A stretch of DNA of 64,000 bases from Subsaxibacter sp. CAU 1640. GTDB lineage: Bacteria; Bacteroidota; Bacteroidia; Flavobacteriales; Flavobacteriaceae. Shown piece after piece: positions 15,918-25,022 of the stretch. Below the pieces are notes generated by a model. That model was not told the origin of the DNA, made no database searches, and worked only from the letters and a program-made list of their open reading frames with translations. The translations under genes were made by a program, and so were the position numbers. The stretch's first letter is position 1. Every line of letters starts with the position of its first letter. The DNA lies in NCBI RefSeq assembly GCF_023156585.1, contig NZ_JALNMI010000002.1, forward strand, positions 164,379 to 228,378. The letters run 5' to 3'.

Positions 15918-16448
15918 ATGAAAAATATAGACACCCTAATAGAACAGTTTCGACATAAGGATGAAAGGGCATTTGAGAAACTATATTACCTATATTCTCG
16001 AAACACCCACATATTCATCAACAACATTGTCAGGAACAAAGACCTAGCCGATGAGCTAGTGCAAGACACCTTTTTAAAAGCTTGGCAAAATGCCCATAAA
16101 TTCACCCCAGATAAGGGGCGTTTCTTTACATGGATCTTGAACATTGCCCGTAATGCCTCGATAGATTTATTACGGTCGAAGGCCCACAAGCAATCGCAAA
16201 AAACCACAGATGTCGATGCACGCTATGATTTAGGATGCACCCGCGACCATGAGAAGAGCACCAATGCCAATTATGTCTCAAGGTTTCTACCAAGGCTGTC
16301 AGCAAGCCGTTGCGAAGTCATCGACCTATTGTTTCTACAAGAGTACACCCATAAAGAGGCCGCTGAATATCTCAACATACCATTAGGCACCTTAAAACAT
16401 AGAAGCCGTGAGGGACTATCAGATTTGCGCCAACTAATGCATGTGTGA
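15918..16448 (+). CDS. ECF-type RNA polymerase sigma factor, no adjacent anti-sigma
   Basis: 176 residues. Region 2 spans about 8-75: ERAFEKLYYLYS, IFINNIVRNKDLADELVQDTF and GRFFTWILNIARNASIDLLRSK, the promoter -10 recognition part. Region 4 spans about 120-172, with the helix-turn-helix HKEAAEYLNIPLGTLKHRSR. It has the same length and clear similarity to the sigma factor at 24492-25022, pointing to duplication. Unlike that copy it is followed at 8 bp by a convergent, unrelated gene, so its regulator is elsewhere or absent. Control may instead involve the 21-bp repeats and the hairpin in front. Confidence 0.9.
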   Translation: MKNIDTLIEQFRHKDERAFEKLYYLYSRNTHIFINNIVRNKDLADELVQDTFLKAWQNAHKFTPDKGRFFTWILNIARNASIDLLRSKAHKQSQKTTDVDARYDLGCTRDHEKSTNANYVSRFLPRLSASRCEVIDLLFLQEYTHKEAAEYLNIPLGTLKHRSREGLSDLRQLMHV

Positions 16449-16455
16449 TTTTAGT

Positions 16456-17922
16456 TTAAATGCCACTGATAAAGCTGCCATAAGGGTCTTTAAACTGTAT
16501 GCCTTCGGTAAAACGGAATTTGCTCAACTGTTTGAATTCTACCAATGCCCATAGTATAAATTCTTTGACAAAATAACTGTCTTCATTTTTAAGATTGGGC
16601 TGGTATTCGCCCAATAAATCATCCAGTGGTGAGATGGCATCGAGGATTTGTTTGTATTCCTTGTCGCGCACCTCATCTAGCAATTCAAAACCATCCTTTT
16701 GATTGAAAAACCAAGACACAACATCATCATAAGGCGTTTCTTCTTCCTGCTTTTTCAATTTTTCTATCTTCGGAAAATATTCCGGGAACAAACTTTTCAC
16801 AGCTTCGCCAATCAAATTAAAGGCGACCACCGCGGCACCTTCCTGTTCGCCTTCGTACACCAACTCTACCTTACCAGTAATAGATGGAATAATCCCAACA
16901 AAGTCGCTTAAGCGTACAGTGGTTTTGTCATCACCAGCTTTTAAAGCACGACGCTCGGCAGTACTCAATAAGTTTTCAAGAGCAGTGATACCAAGTCTCG
17001 CACTGACACCGCTTTTGGCATCAATATATTCGCTTTCGCGTGCTTCAAAGACTATCTGTTCCAGTAAATCGCGTGCCAAATCGGGTACCAAAACGGTATC
17101 CTTTTGCGCTTCCACTACCCCAGCCTCTTGTTGGGTAATCATTCGAGCGGTTTCGATATCTGCTGGATAGTGTGTCAATATTTGAGAACCGATACGGTCT
17201 TTCAACGGTGTCACAATGCTCCCACGATTGGTATAATCTTCCGGATTTGCCGTAAACAAGAATTGAATGTCAAGCGGCAAGCGCAATTTAAATCCTCTAA
17301 TCTGAATGTCGCCTTCCTGAAGGATGTTGAACAGCGCCACCTGAATACGCGCCTGTAAATCTGGCAATTCATTGATAACAAAGATGCAGCGATTCGCACG
17401 AGGAATCATCCCATAGTGAATGACACGGTCATCGGCATAGCTTAATTTGAGATTGGCTGCCTTAATAGGATCCACATCACCGATGATATCAGCCACGGTC
17501 ACATCTGGCGTTGCCAACTTCTCTGCGAAACGTTCGCTGCGATGCAACCAGGCAATAGGTGTTTGATCACCTTTCTCCGCAATCAGTTCTTTAGCAAAAC
17601 GAGAGATAGGATTCAATGGGTCGTCATTGATTTCAGAGCCTTCAATAACTGGAATATAGTCATCAAGTAAGTTCAACATCAAACGCGCCAAACGTGTTTT
17701 CGCCTGTCCGCGCAGTCCCAAGAGATTGATATTATGACGGGACAAGATAGCACGCTCCAATTCTGGAATCACCGTGTTCTCATAACCGTGAACCCCTTCA
17801 AACGTGGTTTCTTTGTTTTTGATTTTCTGAATCAGGTTGTCGCGCAATTCATCCTTAATAGATTTTGATTTGTAACCTGATTGTTTTAATTCGCCTAGTG
17901 TTTGTATCTTTTCTATATTCAT
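16456..17922 (-). CDS. MoxR/Mg-chelatase-I-like AAA+ ATPase
   Basis: 488 residues from ATG 17922 (a TTG six bases upstream was rejected). Walker A is GLRGQAKTR; Walker B reads CIFVINELPDL, then LFTANPEDYTNRG as sensor 1 and LKDRIGSQ as the arginine-finger region. These motifs and the length match the magnesium-chelatase subunit I / MoxR group. No chlorophyll genes are near; with the VWA gene directly upstream this is a MoxR-VWA type chaperone pair that probably remodels or activates some target protein. Gap to the VWA gene is 52 bp, same strand. Confidence 0.85.
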   Translation of the reverse strand: MNIEKIQTLGELKQSGYKSKSIKDELRDNLIQKIKNKETTFEGVHGYENTVIPELERAILSRHNINLLGLRGQAKTRLARLMLNLLDDYIPVIEGSEINDDPLNPISRFAKELIAEKGDQTPIAWLHRSERFAEKLATPDVTVADIIGDVDPIKAANLKLSYADDRVIHYGMIPRANRCIFVINELPDLQARIQVALFNILQEGDIQIRGFKLRLPLDIQFLFTANPEDYTNRGSIVTPLKDRIGSQILTHYPADIETARMITQQEAGVVEAQKDTVLVPDLARDLLEQIVFEARESEYIDAKSGVSARLGITALENLLSTAERRALKAGDDKTTVRLSDFVGIIPSITGKVELVYEGEQEGAAVVAFNLIGEAVKSLFPEYFPKIEKLKKQEEETPYDDVVSWFFNQKDGFELLDEVRDKEYKQILDAISPLDDLLGEYQPNLKNEDSYFVKEFILWALVEFKQLSKFRFTEGIQFKDPYGSFISGI

Positions 17923-17974
17923 TTTCAATTTTTTCTAGTCTTAAATCTTATGTCTAAAGTCTATTATCTATGGT

Positions 17975-19102
17975 CTACCCACGTATTCTTTTCTTTCTGT
18001 TCGTTTCATAATCCTCAAAAATCATTTCACCCAAACCTTTGAGCCCTGTGTAAAACGCCTTGCCTTGATTGGCATACGTAAACTCCCGAACAAACTGCAT
18101 CAGATAATCATCTTTCGCAATCATAAAGGTTGTAATGGGAATGTGCAATCTACGTGCCTGTTGCGCCATCGCATAGCATTTGTTGGTGATGTACGGATTT
18201 AGACCAACGCTATCCTTATAATACTGTCCGTCTGGCATTCGCAGACAGCTTGGTTTACCATCGGTAATCATAAAGATTTGTTTATTGGTATTTCGTTTGC
18301 GTCGGAGTAAGTCCATCGCCAACTGAAGTCCCGCAACGGTGTTGGTATGATATGGTCCGACTTTGAGATACGGTAAATCCTTGATTTCGATTTGCCAAGC
18401 GTCGTTACCAAAGACCAAGATATCCAAAGTATCTTTTGGGTAACGTGTGGTAATTAATTCTGCCAATGCCATCGCCACCTTCTTTGCAGGTGTGATGCGA
18501 TCTTCACCATATAAAATCATACTGTGACTGATGTCAATCATCAACACCGTACTCATTTGTGATTTGTGAAGTGTTTCTTCTACCACCAAATCTTCTTCCG
18601 ACAGACTGAAATCACCAATACCGTGATTGATTTGTGCATTCCGTAAACTCTCGGTTATGGACACTTTTTCCAAAGCATCGCCGAATTGATAATTTCTGAA
18701 ATCACCCGTATGCTCATCGCCTATGCCAGGACTTTTGCTTTTGTGATTACCTTGTCCGCTTCGCTTAATTTTCCCAAATATCTGGTCAAGCGCTTGCTGA
18801 CGAATGGCACGTTCGGTCTTGGCTGTAATCGCCATACCACCATTACCGTCTGGGTCGATCTCTTCTCGGATATAGCCTTTCTTCTTGAGATCTTCAATAA
18901 AATCATCAATAGTGTAATCTGGAGTGGTGAGTTTATATTCCTTATCCAATTCGCGCAACCAGTCGATGGCTTCATCAAAATCGCCAGATGTGTGCGTAAT
19001 CAACTCTTTAAAAATATCAAAAAGCTTGTCAAAAGGAGATTGAAAAGGCGCCTCATAAGATTTAAAGACGAAGCCTTTTCTAAATGAATTCGTTTTTGTC
19101 AT
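17975..19102 (-). CDS. VWA-domain protein, partner of the MoxR-like ATPase
   Basis: 375 residues from ATG 19102 (MTKTNSFRKGF); the open frame continues 339 bases upstream, but that part overlaps the promoter region of the divergent gene and is unlikely to be translated. The C-terminal half is a von Willebrand A domain with MIDAS motif DISHS in VLMIDISHSM, the TxDxxD-type ITDGKP strand and TRYPKDTLDILVFG. The N-terminal half is helical and charged (FDEAIDWLRELDKEY). No signal peptide. Co-occurs with AAA+ ATPases as adaptor in metal-insertion or complex-assembly machines. Confidence 0.83.
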   Translation of the reverse strand: MTKTNSFRKGFVFKSYEAPFQSPFDKLFDIFKELITHTSGDFDEAIDWLRELDKEYKLTTPDYTIDDFIEDLKKKGYIREEIDPDGNGGMAITAKTERAIRQQALDQIFGKIKRSGQGNHKSKSPGIGDEHTGDFRNYQFGDALEKVSITESLRNAQINHGIGDFSLSEEDLVVEETLHKSQMSTVLMIDISHSMILYGEDRITPAKKVAMALAELITTRYPKDTLDILVFGNDAWQIEIKDLPYLKVGPYHTNTVAGLQLAMDLLRRKRNTNKQIFMITDGKPSCLRMPDGQYYKDSVGLNPYITNKCYAMAQQARRLHIPITTFMIAKDDYLMQFVREFTYANQGKAFYTGLKGLGEMIFEDYETNRKKRIRG

Positions 19103-19183
19103 AGCATTATAAAAGTAACAATTTTTGAGGTTTTGATGCTTGGCATTAACATCTATTTTAAGAATCTTATGATAAGTTTTAGT

Positions 19184-19191
19184 TATCTTTA
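19184..19191 (+). promoter_or_regulatory. possible -7 element of the S9 peptidase gene
   Basis: TATCTTTA in the intergenic gap, 83 nt before the ATG at 19275; one base from TAnnTTTG. A matching -33 element is not clear. Confidence 0.35.
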
Positions 19192-19274
19192 GAACAACTA
19201 AAGAGTATATATAAAAAGATTTAAATGTCTCTCTTTGCCTTTGAAATATTAAAAACAACCAAAACCTGATTACA

Positions 19275-21230
19275 ATGAAGCATTTTATTTTAGTGTTTAC
19301 TATCCTTCTTTTGATATCCTGCAAGGATAAAAAAGAAATGAAAAAAGAAGAGGCTGCAGTTACAGTCGAAGAATATACCATTGAGCAGTTTATGGATAAC
19401 GAAGCCGTCAGCGGTGGAAGTTTTTCATACGACAACTCCAAACTGTTGATTTCAAGTAATCGTTCTGGGATTTATAACGTGTACACAGTGCCTACAACTG
19501 GTGGTGAATACATTCCTATCACAGCATCTGACAGTACCAGTTATTTTGCAGAGTCCTTTTTTCCAAATGATGACCGAATGTTGCTTTCTGCTGATGGTAA
19601 TGGTGATGAAATCGATCACATTTACCTTCGTGATACCACAGGCACCATTATCGATTTAACACCAGAGAAAACCGCCAAATCACAATTTTATAGTTGGGCC
19701 GAAGATGACAAATCGTTCTACTATGGGTCCAATAAACGTGACCCGAAATACTTCGATGTTTATAAAATGGACATCACTGATTTTAAATCGAAGTTGATTT
19801 ATCAAAATGATGATGGTATGAACTTTAGTGGCATTTCAAATGATGAAAATTATATTGCCTTGGTACAATCATTAAACACCAATGACAGTGATCTTTACAT
19901 CTATAATCAACAGACCAAGGAAAAAACAAAAGTCAACGACAACCAAAGCGGTAATTCGGCACAAGCATTTTCAAAAGATAACTCGGCATTCTATTACACC
20001 ACAGATGACGGAGAAGAGTTTGCCTATCTGATGGAGTTTGATTTGAACACCAAAGAAAAATCGACCGTTCTAAAAAAGTCTTGGGATATAATGGGTGCCA
20101 GTTTTACCGACCAAGGAAACTATATGGTAGTCTATGTTAATGAAGACGGAAAAAATGCCATAGAAGTTATCGATGTGGCTTCCAAAAAGGTTGTGACACT
20201 TCCTGATTTTGGGGACCAAAGCATCACAAGTGTTGGTTTTAGCGATGATGAAAAATGGATGCGTATGTATGTAGGTGGCTCGAATTCACCATCAGATTTA
20301 TACACCTATAATTTTGAAACCAAAGAACAGTACAAAATCACTAATGTTCTTAATTCTGAAATCAATCCAGAAGATTTGGTCTCTGCTTCAGTTGTTCGTT
20401 TCAAATCGTTTGATGGTACGATGATACCTGCCATTTATTATTTGCCACATCAAGCATCAGAAAAGAATAAAGTACCAGCCATGGTTTGGGTACATGGTGG
20501 ACCTGGTGGACAAACGCGTCAAAATTTTAGTAGTATGCTGCAGTATTTGGTGAATCATGGTTATGCCGTCTTGGCAGTCAATAATCGTGGTAGCAGTGGT
20601 TATGGAAAAACTTTTTACAAAATGGATGATTTGAACCATGGTGAAAAAGATTTACAAGACTGCGTGGAAGGCAAGAATTGGTTGGCAACCCAATCAGAAA
20701 TTGATGGTGACAAAATAGGTATTATAGGTGGCTCTTATGGAGGTTACATGACTATGGCAGCCTTAACATTTGCTCCTGAAGAATTTGATGTGGGAGTGAA
20801 TATTTTTGGAGTGACCAATTGGATGCGAACACTGAAAAGTATTCCGCCATACTGGGAATCTATGCGCAAATCATTATACCTTGAACTGGGTGATCCTTAT
20901 TCGGCAGACTCGGTTAGGTTAAAGCGTATTTCTCCTTTATTCCATACCGATAAAGTGACCAAGCCTCTCATTGTATTGCAAGGTTCACAAGACCCAAGGG
21001 TTCTTCAGGTAGAATCAGACGAAATAGTGGAAGGTGTCAGAAAAAATGGTGTACCTGTAGAATATGTGCTCTTTGAAGATGAAGGACATGGTTTTATCAA
21101 GAAAGAAAACCAAATAGAAGCTTACAGTAAAGTATTGGAGTTCTTGGATAAATACCTCAAAAAAGAAGATCAAGCCATTGACGGCGAAACCCAAAGCACC
21201 GAGATAAAAGCCGAACCCGAAACCAAATGA
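19275..21230 (+). CDS. S9-family prolyl oligopeptidase-like lipoprotein
   Basis: 651 residues. Lipoprotein signal MKHFILVFTILLLISCKDK (Cys16). Residues about 45-380 form a beta-propeller with SYDNSKLLISSNRSG and LLSADGNGDEIDHIYLRD-type repeats. The catalytic alpha/beta-hydrolase domain follows (about 390-635): VHGGPGGQTR oxyanion strand, nucleophile Ser487 in GGSYGGYM, Asp573 in GSQDPR and His605 in DEGHGF. It should cleave short peptides in the periplasm. The last 20 residues are a hydrophilic tail outside the domain. Transcribed divergently from the VWA gene; a terminator follows. Confidence 0.92.
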   Translation: MKHFILVFTILLLISCKDKKEMKKEEAAVTVEEYTIEQFMDNEAVSGGSFSYDNSKLLISSNRSGIYNVYTVPTTGGEYIPITASDSTSYFAESFFPNDDRMLLSADGNGDEIDHIYLRDTTGTIIDLTPEKTAKSQFYSWAEDDKSFYYGSNKRDPKYFDVYKMDITDFKSKLIYQNDDGMNFSGISNDENYIALVQSLNTNDSDLYIYNQQTKEKTKVNDNQSGNSAQAFSKDNSAFYYTTDDGEEFAYLMEFDLNTKEKSTVLKKSWDIMGASFTDQGNYMVVYVNEDGKNAIEVIDVASKKVVTLPDFGDQSITSVGFSDDEKWMRMYVGGSNSPSDLYTYNFETKEQYKITNVLNSEINPEDLVSASVVRFKSFDGTMIPAIYYLPHQASEKNKVPAMVWVHGGPGGQTRQNFSSMLQYLVNHGYAVLAVNNRGSSGYGKTFYKMDDLNHGEKDLQDCVEGKNWLATQSEIDGDKIGIIGGSYGGYMTMAALTFAPEEFDVGVNIFGVTNWMRTLKSIPPYWESMRKSLYLELGDPYSADSVRLKRISPLFHTDKVTKPLIVLQGSQDPRVLQVESDEIVEGVRKNGVPVEYVLFEDEGHGFIKKENQIEAYSKVLEFLDKYLKKEDQAIDGETQSTEIKAEPETK

Positions 21231-21236
21231 TAGTTA

Positions 21237-21266
21237 AAAGCCCTGGACGTTCAGGGCTTTTTTTTA
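21237..21266 (+). terminator. intrinsic terminator after S9 peptidase
   Basis: Perfect stem AAAGCCCTG/CAGGGCTTT (21237-21245, 21252-21260), 6-nt loop, eight or more T. Confidence 0.9.
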
Positions 21267-21474
21267 TTATGAAACTACATCAAGTTTTTTTTGACTTTGC
21301 AATGTATATTTATAAAGAATATCTTGTATGGCTTTTAGTTCAACGAAAGAAAATTATATGCAACTAAAGACATTAGTGACGGAGTCCATAGTTTTATAGA
21401 AAATGAAAAACAGAGCATCTTTTGAAGTGAATTCAATTAACTTGTCAAAAGTGAAATAAATACAATAATATTCA

Positions 21475-22353
21475 ATGAACATCTCTAAAAATTTTATCCT
21501 CATATTTTTTCTTATAATTCATGTGATTGGATATTCCTGCATAAATGAATACAGAACCAAGTTAAATGGAAGTAAACATTATGTAAACGTAACATTTGAT
21601 TATCATTCTAGTAATTTTGAATTAGACACTCTAAAACTAAGACGTGAATCCGAGAATCTTCTAAAAAAATATCAAGAGACCGACTCAATTGAATTTTATT
21701 CAGATTATGGCGCTAAACTTATTTATCTTAAAGAATACTCGAAAGCCTTAACCATTTATAAACAAATTGAGCAGATACAGCCCAACTTGTACACGACAGC
21801 ATCCAATGTAGGAACACTCTATGAATTATTAGGACAACCCGAGAAAGCTCTAAAATGGATAAAAAAGTCTATTGAATTAAATCCAGACTCTCACCACGGT
21901 TCTGAATGGATTCACATAAAAATTTTAGAGCACAAATTAAACACTAATAAGCATACGTCAGTTCTTGGCCTAGACTTTGGACGTGATTCTAAACCCATAA
22001 ACATAAATAATTACGACCTCAATGAATTGTTGAGACATCTTAATTATCAAATCTCTGAAAGATTAAATTTCATCCAGCCAAAAAATGAGATTATAGGTGA
22101 GTTATATTATGATCTGGGCAATGTTCAAGCGTTAACTGATTATCTAGAAAATGCGATTAATTGCTATAAAAATGCTGAAAAATTTGGATTTACATCACAT
22201 TTGATGACTCAAAGAAAATTGGAATTTGAACAAATTATCGGATTTGAAGATAGACGCAACAACTTTGCTATTGTTTTTATAATCACATTATTCACTATTA
22301 TGGCTATAGTTTTTTATATTAGAAAAAGAAAAAAACGGTCGAAAGTATATTGA
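21475..22353 (+). CDS. TPR-containing membrane-anchored protein
   Basis: 292 residues. Hydrophobic N-terminus (ISKNFILIFFLIIHVIGYSC) that may be a lipoprotein signal with Cys22. Tetratricopeptide-like repeats lie at about 80-145 (EYSKALTIYKQIEQIQPN, GQPEKALKWIKKSIELNPDS) and again at about 205-235 (ALTDYLENAINCYKNAEKFG). A single transmembrane segment near the C-terminus (FAIVFIITLFTIMAIVFYI) is followed by RKRKKR. Probably a scaffold at the membrane; partner unknown. The next ORF starts 7 nt downstream. Confidence 0.7.
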   Translation: MNISKNFILIFFLIIHVIGYSCINEYRTKLNGSKHYVNVTFDYHSSNFELDTLKLRRESENLLKKYQETDSIEFYSDYGAKLIYLKEYSKALTIYKQIEQIQPNLYTTASNVGTLYELLGQPEKALKWIKKSIELNPDSHHGSEWIHIKILEHKLNTNKHTSVLGLDFGRDSKPININNYDLNELLRHLNYQISERLNFIQPKNEIIGELYYDLGNVQALTDYLENAINCYKNAEKFGFTSHLMTQRKLEFEQIIGFEDRRNNFAIVFIITLFTIMAIVFYIRKRKKRSKVY

Positions 22354-22360
22354 CCACAAA

Positions 22361-22627
22361 ATGAATCTAGAGCAACAAAATTCAGATAAGCGAAAAAATG
22401 CACAGTTGACAAATGCAGAGGCAGCTGGATTTTTCTTTATACCTATAGGCTTTGCAAAATGGGGCCAATGGGAAAATACAGATTTTAATAAAACTGAAAT
22501 GGAAAGATTTGAATTATATGGATTTGAACGTAAAATAAGGCAGGCCAAACATATGAGAATTTGTGGTAGTCTTTTTTATATTTCAATCGTTATAATCATC
22601 TTGTACTATATTGGACAAAATACTTAA
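22361..22627 (+). CDS. small C-tail-anchored hypothetical protein
   Basis: 88 residues, no family recognised. Hydrophilic N-terminal half with an aromatic, Gly-rich stretch (AAGFFFIPIGFAKWGQW) and a basic helix (FERKIRQAKHMR); one C-terminal membrane helix (GSLFYISIVIIILYYIG). Seven nt after the TPR gene and same strand, so likely one operon, ended by the terminator at 22665. Confidence 0.55.
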   Translation: MNLEQQNSDKRKNAQLTNAEAAGFFFIPIGFAKWGQWENTDFNKTEMERFELYGFERKIRQAKHMRICGSLFYISIVIIILYYIGQNT

Positions 22628-22664
22628 ATCTGTTTTTCGCTAGTTCAAATAACTCAAATAAATA

Positions 22665-22692
22665 AAAATGCCCTAAAACTAGGGCATTTTCA
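22665..22692. terminator. bidirectional intrinsic terminator
   Basis: Perfect 10-bp stem AAAATGCCCT/AGGGCATTTT (22665-22674, 22681-22690), 6-nt loop. Lies between two convergent genes. Confidence 0.9.
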
Positions 22693-22710
22693 TACTCACA
22701 CGTATTGAGT

Positions 22711-23544
22711 TTAAATCCTAAATGTCATCACAGGTAAATCGGCATGGTTTGCCAAATCTTCAGAAATACTGCCTTCAAAAAAGTGAGCCAATCCTTTACG
22801 ACCATGTGTAGGTATTACAATTAAATCAGCATTGATTTTATGTGCAAAAGTTAGGATGCCATTTTCAACTGTTACATCCGAGACGTAGTTGACGGCATTC
22901 ATTCGATTCAAGTTTCCATCGGCCGTTTTAAGAAAATTGAGCATCGTATTTTCCATTTCAGAAGTCGATTTAAAACGCTCTCCAGGCACGTTCACATAGA
23001 GTAATTGCATTTCAGAACCAAAAGACTCTAATAATTTGGATGCTTTGATATATGGCTTCACTGCTTCTTCTGAAAAATCACTGGCATAGACTACCTTTTT
23101 GTAATCCATATTATCCGGTTTGCTCTTAATCACTAAAACAGGAATTTCTGAATGTCGCACAACCTTTTCGGTATTAGAGCCTACAAATATTTCACTAAAT
23201 CCACTAGTGCCATGAGAACCCATGACAATTAAATCTACGCTATGTTCTTTGGCAACTTCGCTAACTTCTCTGAACACCTTAAAATGTTTTACAATAGGTA
23301 CAATATCTACACCTTTTAGATAGTCCTTTTGTAAAAAATTTTCAAACTTTTGTTCCGCCAGTTTTAAAAAGAAAACGGCTTTGGCATTTTGTTCATTATC
23401 ACTGTTGATCAACATTGAATCGGACATCTCAAGCATATGAAGCGCCAATATTTGAGCGCCATTTTGTTTTGCCAAAATAGATGCCGCCTCTAGGGCATAT
23501 TCAGAATGTTTTGAAAAGTCTATGGGTACAATTATTTTTTTCAT
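22711..23544 (-). CDS. tandem-domain universal stress protein
   Basis: 277 residues, two UspA domains. Domain 1 (1 to about 145) begins IIVPIDFSKHSEYALE and carries the nucleotide-binding pattern MGSHGTSGFSE..VGSNTEKVVRHSEIPVLV. Domain 2 (about 150-277) starts KVVYASDFSEEA and ends with PTHGRKGLAHFFEGSISE, a variant of the ATP motif. Cytoplasmic; typically induced on oxygen limitation, stationary phase or other stress. A Crp/Fnr-like site upstream (23686-23699) is placed for activation at a predicted promoter, in keeping with this. Confidence 0.92.
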   Translation of the reverse strand: MKKIIVPIDFSKHSEYALEAASILAKQNGAQILALHMLEMSDSMLINSDNEQNAKAVFFLKLAEQKFENFLQKDYLKGVDIVPIVKHFKVFREVSEVAKEHSVDLIVMGSHGTSGFSEIFVGSNTEKVVRHSEIPVLVIKSKPDNMDYKKVVYASDFSEEAVKPYIKASKLLESFGSEMQLLYVNVPGERFKSTSEMENTMLNFLKTADGNLNRMNAVNYVSDVTVENGILTFAHKINADLIVIPTHGRKGLAHFFEGSISEDLANHADLPVMTFRI

Positions 23545-23655
23545 AAATAGTAGAGTTTTTTCGTTTTGTAATACACTTTTGATTCTTTAAATAAGGTAGT
23601 TAATTTTAGGCGTAAAATCAAGTAGAAACGTTGAATTATATATTTATTAACATTA

Positions 23656-23699
23656 CAAAATTATGGCAAATGCACTACAAAAAACATGATATAAGTCAT
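23656..23699 (-). promoter_or_regulatory. USP promoter with Crp/Fnr-type activator site
   Basis: On the minus strand a full TAnnTTTG match (TAATTTTG, 23663-23656) lies downstream of ATGACTTATATCAT (23699-23686), a TGA-N6-TCA dyad typical of Crp/Fnr-family regulators. If transcription starts about 5 nt after the -7 element, the dyad centre is near -41.5, the class II activation position. Confidence 0.5.
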
Positions 23700-23736
23700 A
23701 CACTAACGTTTTATATAATTAATTTTAGGTCACTAG

Positions 23737-23767
23737 TTTGCTTTGAAACAAATTAGTAGTAATTTTA
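23737..23767 (+). promoter_or_regulatory. probable sodC promoter
   Basis: TTTG (23737-23740), 19-nt spacer, TAATTTTA (23760-23767), 28 nt before the ATG. The spacing fits the Bacteroidota -33/-7 pattern; the last base of -7 is off consensus. Confidence 0.45.
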
Positions 23768-23794
23768 GTACTTAAACATAAAAATACAACACTC

Positions 23795-24400
23795 ATGAAA
23801 CGATTATCCTTAATACTTGCCACCGTCGGATTGATGACAATTATATCTTGTAAGAGCGACAAGAAACAAGATGCGGAGATGCAAGAATCTACCGAAGTAG
23901 AAAACACAGAAGTTGAAGTTAAAGGACAAGAGACTTATAGTCGTGAACCAAAGGAAGTACGTGTGATTTTGGAAGCCAAAAGCGGAAGTACTGCTAAAGG
24001 AAGTGTTACTTTTTCTCAAGAAGATGGTGTAGTGACCATGATGGCAGTCCTTAACGGATTGAAAGAAGGGACACATGCCATACACATACATGAAAAATCA
24101 GATTGTTCTGCAGAAGACGGTACCTCAACAGGAGGACATTGGAATCCTACAAACCAACCACATGGTAAATGGGGTGATGCAGCAGGCTACCATAAGGGCG
24201 ATATAGGCAATGTTGAAGCCAATGCTAACGGAAATGCGAAGACTGTATTAACTACAGACCAATGGTGTATCGGTTGTGGAGATCCAAATAAAGATATTCT
24301 AGGTCGCGCCATCATTGTGCACGAAGGGGTAGACGACTTTAAGACGCAACCTACAGGTGATGCTGGCGGACGCATAAGTTGTGGTGGCATCATAAAATAA
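23795..24400 (+). CDS. sodC: Cu/Zn superoxide dismutase lipoprotein
   Basis: 201 residues. Lipoprotein signal with Cys19 (MTIISCK), an acidic linker to about 50, then the SodC beta-barrel. Metal ligands by family pattern: His97 and His99 (HIHE), His115 (GGHWNP), His123, His133, Asp136 (YHKGDIGN) and His176 (VHEGVDD). Cys104 and Cys196 (RISCGG) should form the conserved disulfide. An extra Cys pair occurs in WCIGCGD before the last strand. It should convert superoxide to hydrogen peroxide in the periplasm. Divergent from the universal stress protein. Confidence 0.95.
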   Translation: MKRLSLILATVGLMTIISCKSDKKQDAEMQESTEVENTEVEVKGQETYSREPKEVRVILEAKSGSTAKGSVTFSQEDGVVTMMAVLNGLKEGTHAIHIHEKSDCSAEDGTSTGGHWNPTNQPHGKWGDAAGYHKGDIGNVEANANGNAKTVLTTDQWCIGCGDPNKDILGRAIIVHEGVDDFKTQPTGDAGGRISCGGIIK

Positions 24401-24423
24401 ACTCTTTATTTACAAAGTTCCTC

Positions 24424-24451
24424 AAGCTACTTTAGTCGGTAGCTTTTTTTA
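24424..24451 (+). terminator. intrinsic terminator after sodC
   Basis: Stem AAGCTAC/GTAGCTT (24424-24430, 24439-24445), 8-nt loop, T run. Confidence 0.85.
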
Positions 24452-24491
24452 CATCAAATTATTCATTACTTTAGATACTTCAAACAACTCT

Positions 24492-25022
24492 ATGGAATTA
24501 GAAGAATTAGTTACCAAATTTCAGCAAAAAGACCAAAAAGCATTTGAGCAATTGTACGATATGTATGGTGATAGTATGCATGGTGTTATTTACAACATCG
24601 TTAGGGATAACGACATTGCTGAAGAAATAATGCAAGATGTTTTTATCAAGGCTTGGAACAATTCTGCCAGTTATTCAGCAGAAAAAGGACGCTTTTTCAC
24701 ATGGATATTGAACATAGCTCGCAATGCTGCCATAGACAAAACGCGCTCCAAAGCATTCAAAAACTCTAAAAAAAACCTAGATGCCGAATATTTCGTAGAT
24801 ATTTTGCAAACAAGCGATAACCTAGATGACAAGACGGATGCCATCGGGATTAAGAAGTTTGTCAGCAAACTAGCCAAAAAGTGTATTGAAGTGATTGAGC
24901 TGTTATATTTTAAAGGATATACACAGCAAGAGGCTTCAGAAGCACTCGACATGCCTATCGGCACCGTCAAAACACGAAATAGAAACTGTATTAAAGAATT
25001 GCGAAACATCGTATTGAGATAA
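24492..25022 (+). CDS. ECF-type RNA polymerase sigma factor
   Basis: 176 residues. Region 2 (about 8-75) shows QKAFEQLYDMYG, IVRDNDIAEEIMQDVFIKAW and GRFFTWILNIARNAAIDKTRS; region 4 (about 120-172) has YTQQEASEALDMPIGTVKTRNR. The next gene, directly abutting (stop TAA, then ATG), encodes a RskA-type anti-sigma, so this is a classical sigma/anti-sigma pair. Paralogue of the orphan sigma at 15918-16448. The regulon probably includes envelope or oxidative stress genes, but this cannot be told here. Confidence 0.93.
   Translation: MELEELVTKFQQKDQKAFEQLYDMYGDSMHGVIYNIVRDNDIAEEIMQDVFIKAWNNSASYSAEKGRFFTWILNIARNAAIDKTRSKAFKNSKKNLDAEYFVDILQTSDNLDDKTDAIGIKKFVSKLAKKCIEVIELLYFKGYTQQEASEALDMPIGTVKTRNRNCIKELRNIVLR

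Noticed and set aside
16456..19102. Magnesium chelatase for chlorophyll or cobalamin (BchI/BchD).
   Set aside because: No tetrapyrrole genes around and the domain order is that of general MoxR-VWA pairs.
19103..19441. 113-residue extension of the VWA frame.
   Set aside because: It overlaps the start and promoter of the divergent S9 peptidase and has no family resemblance.
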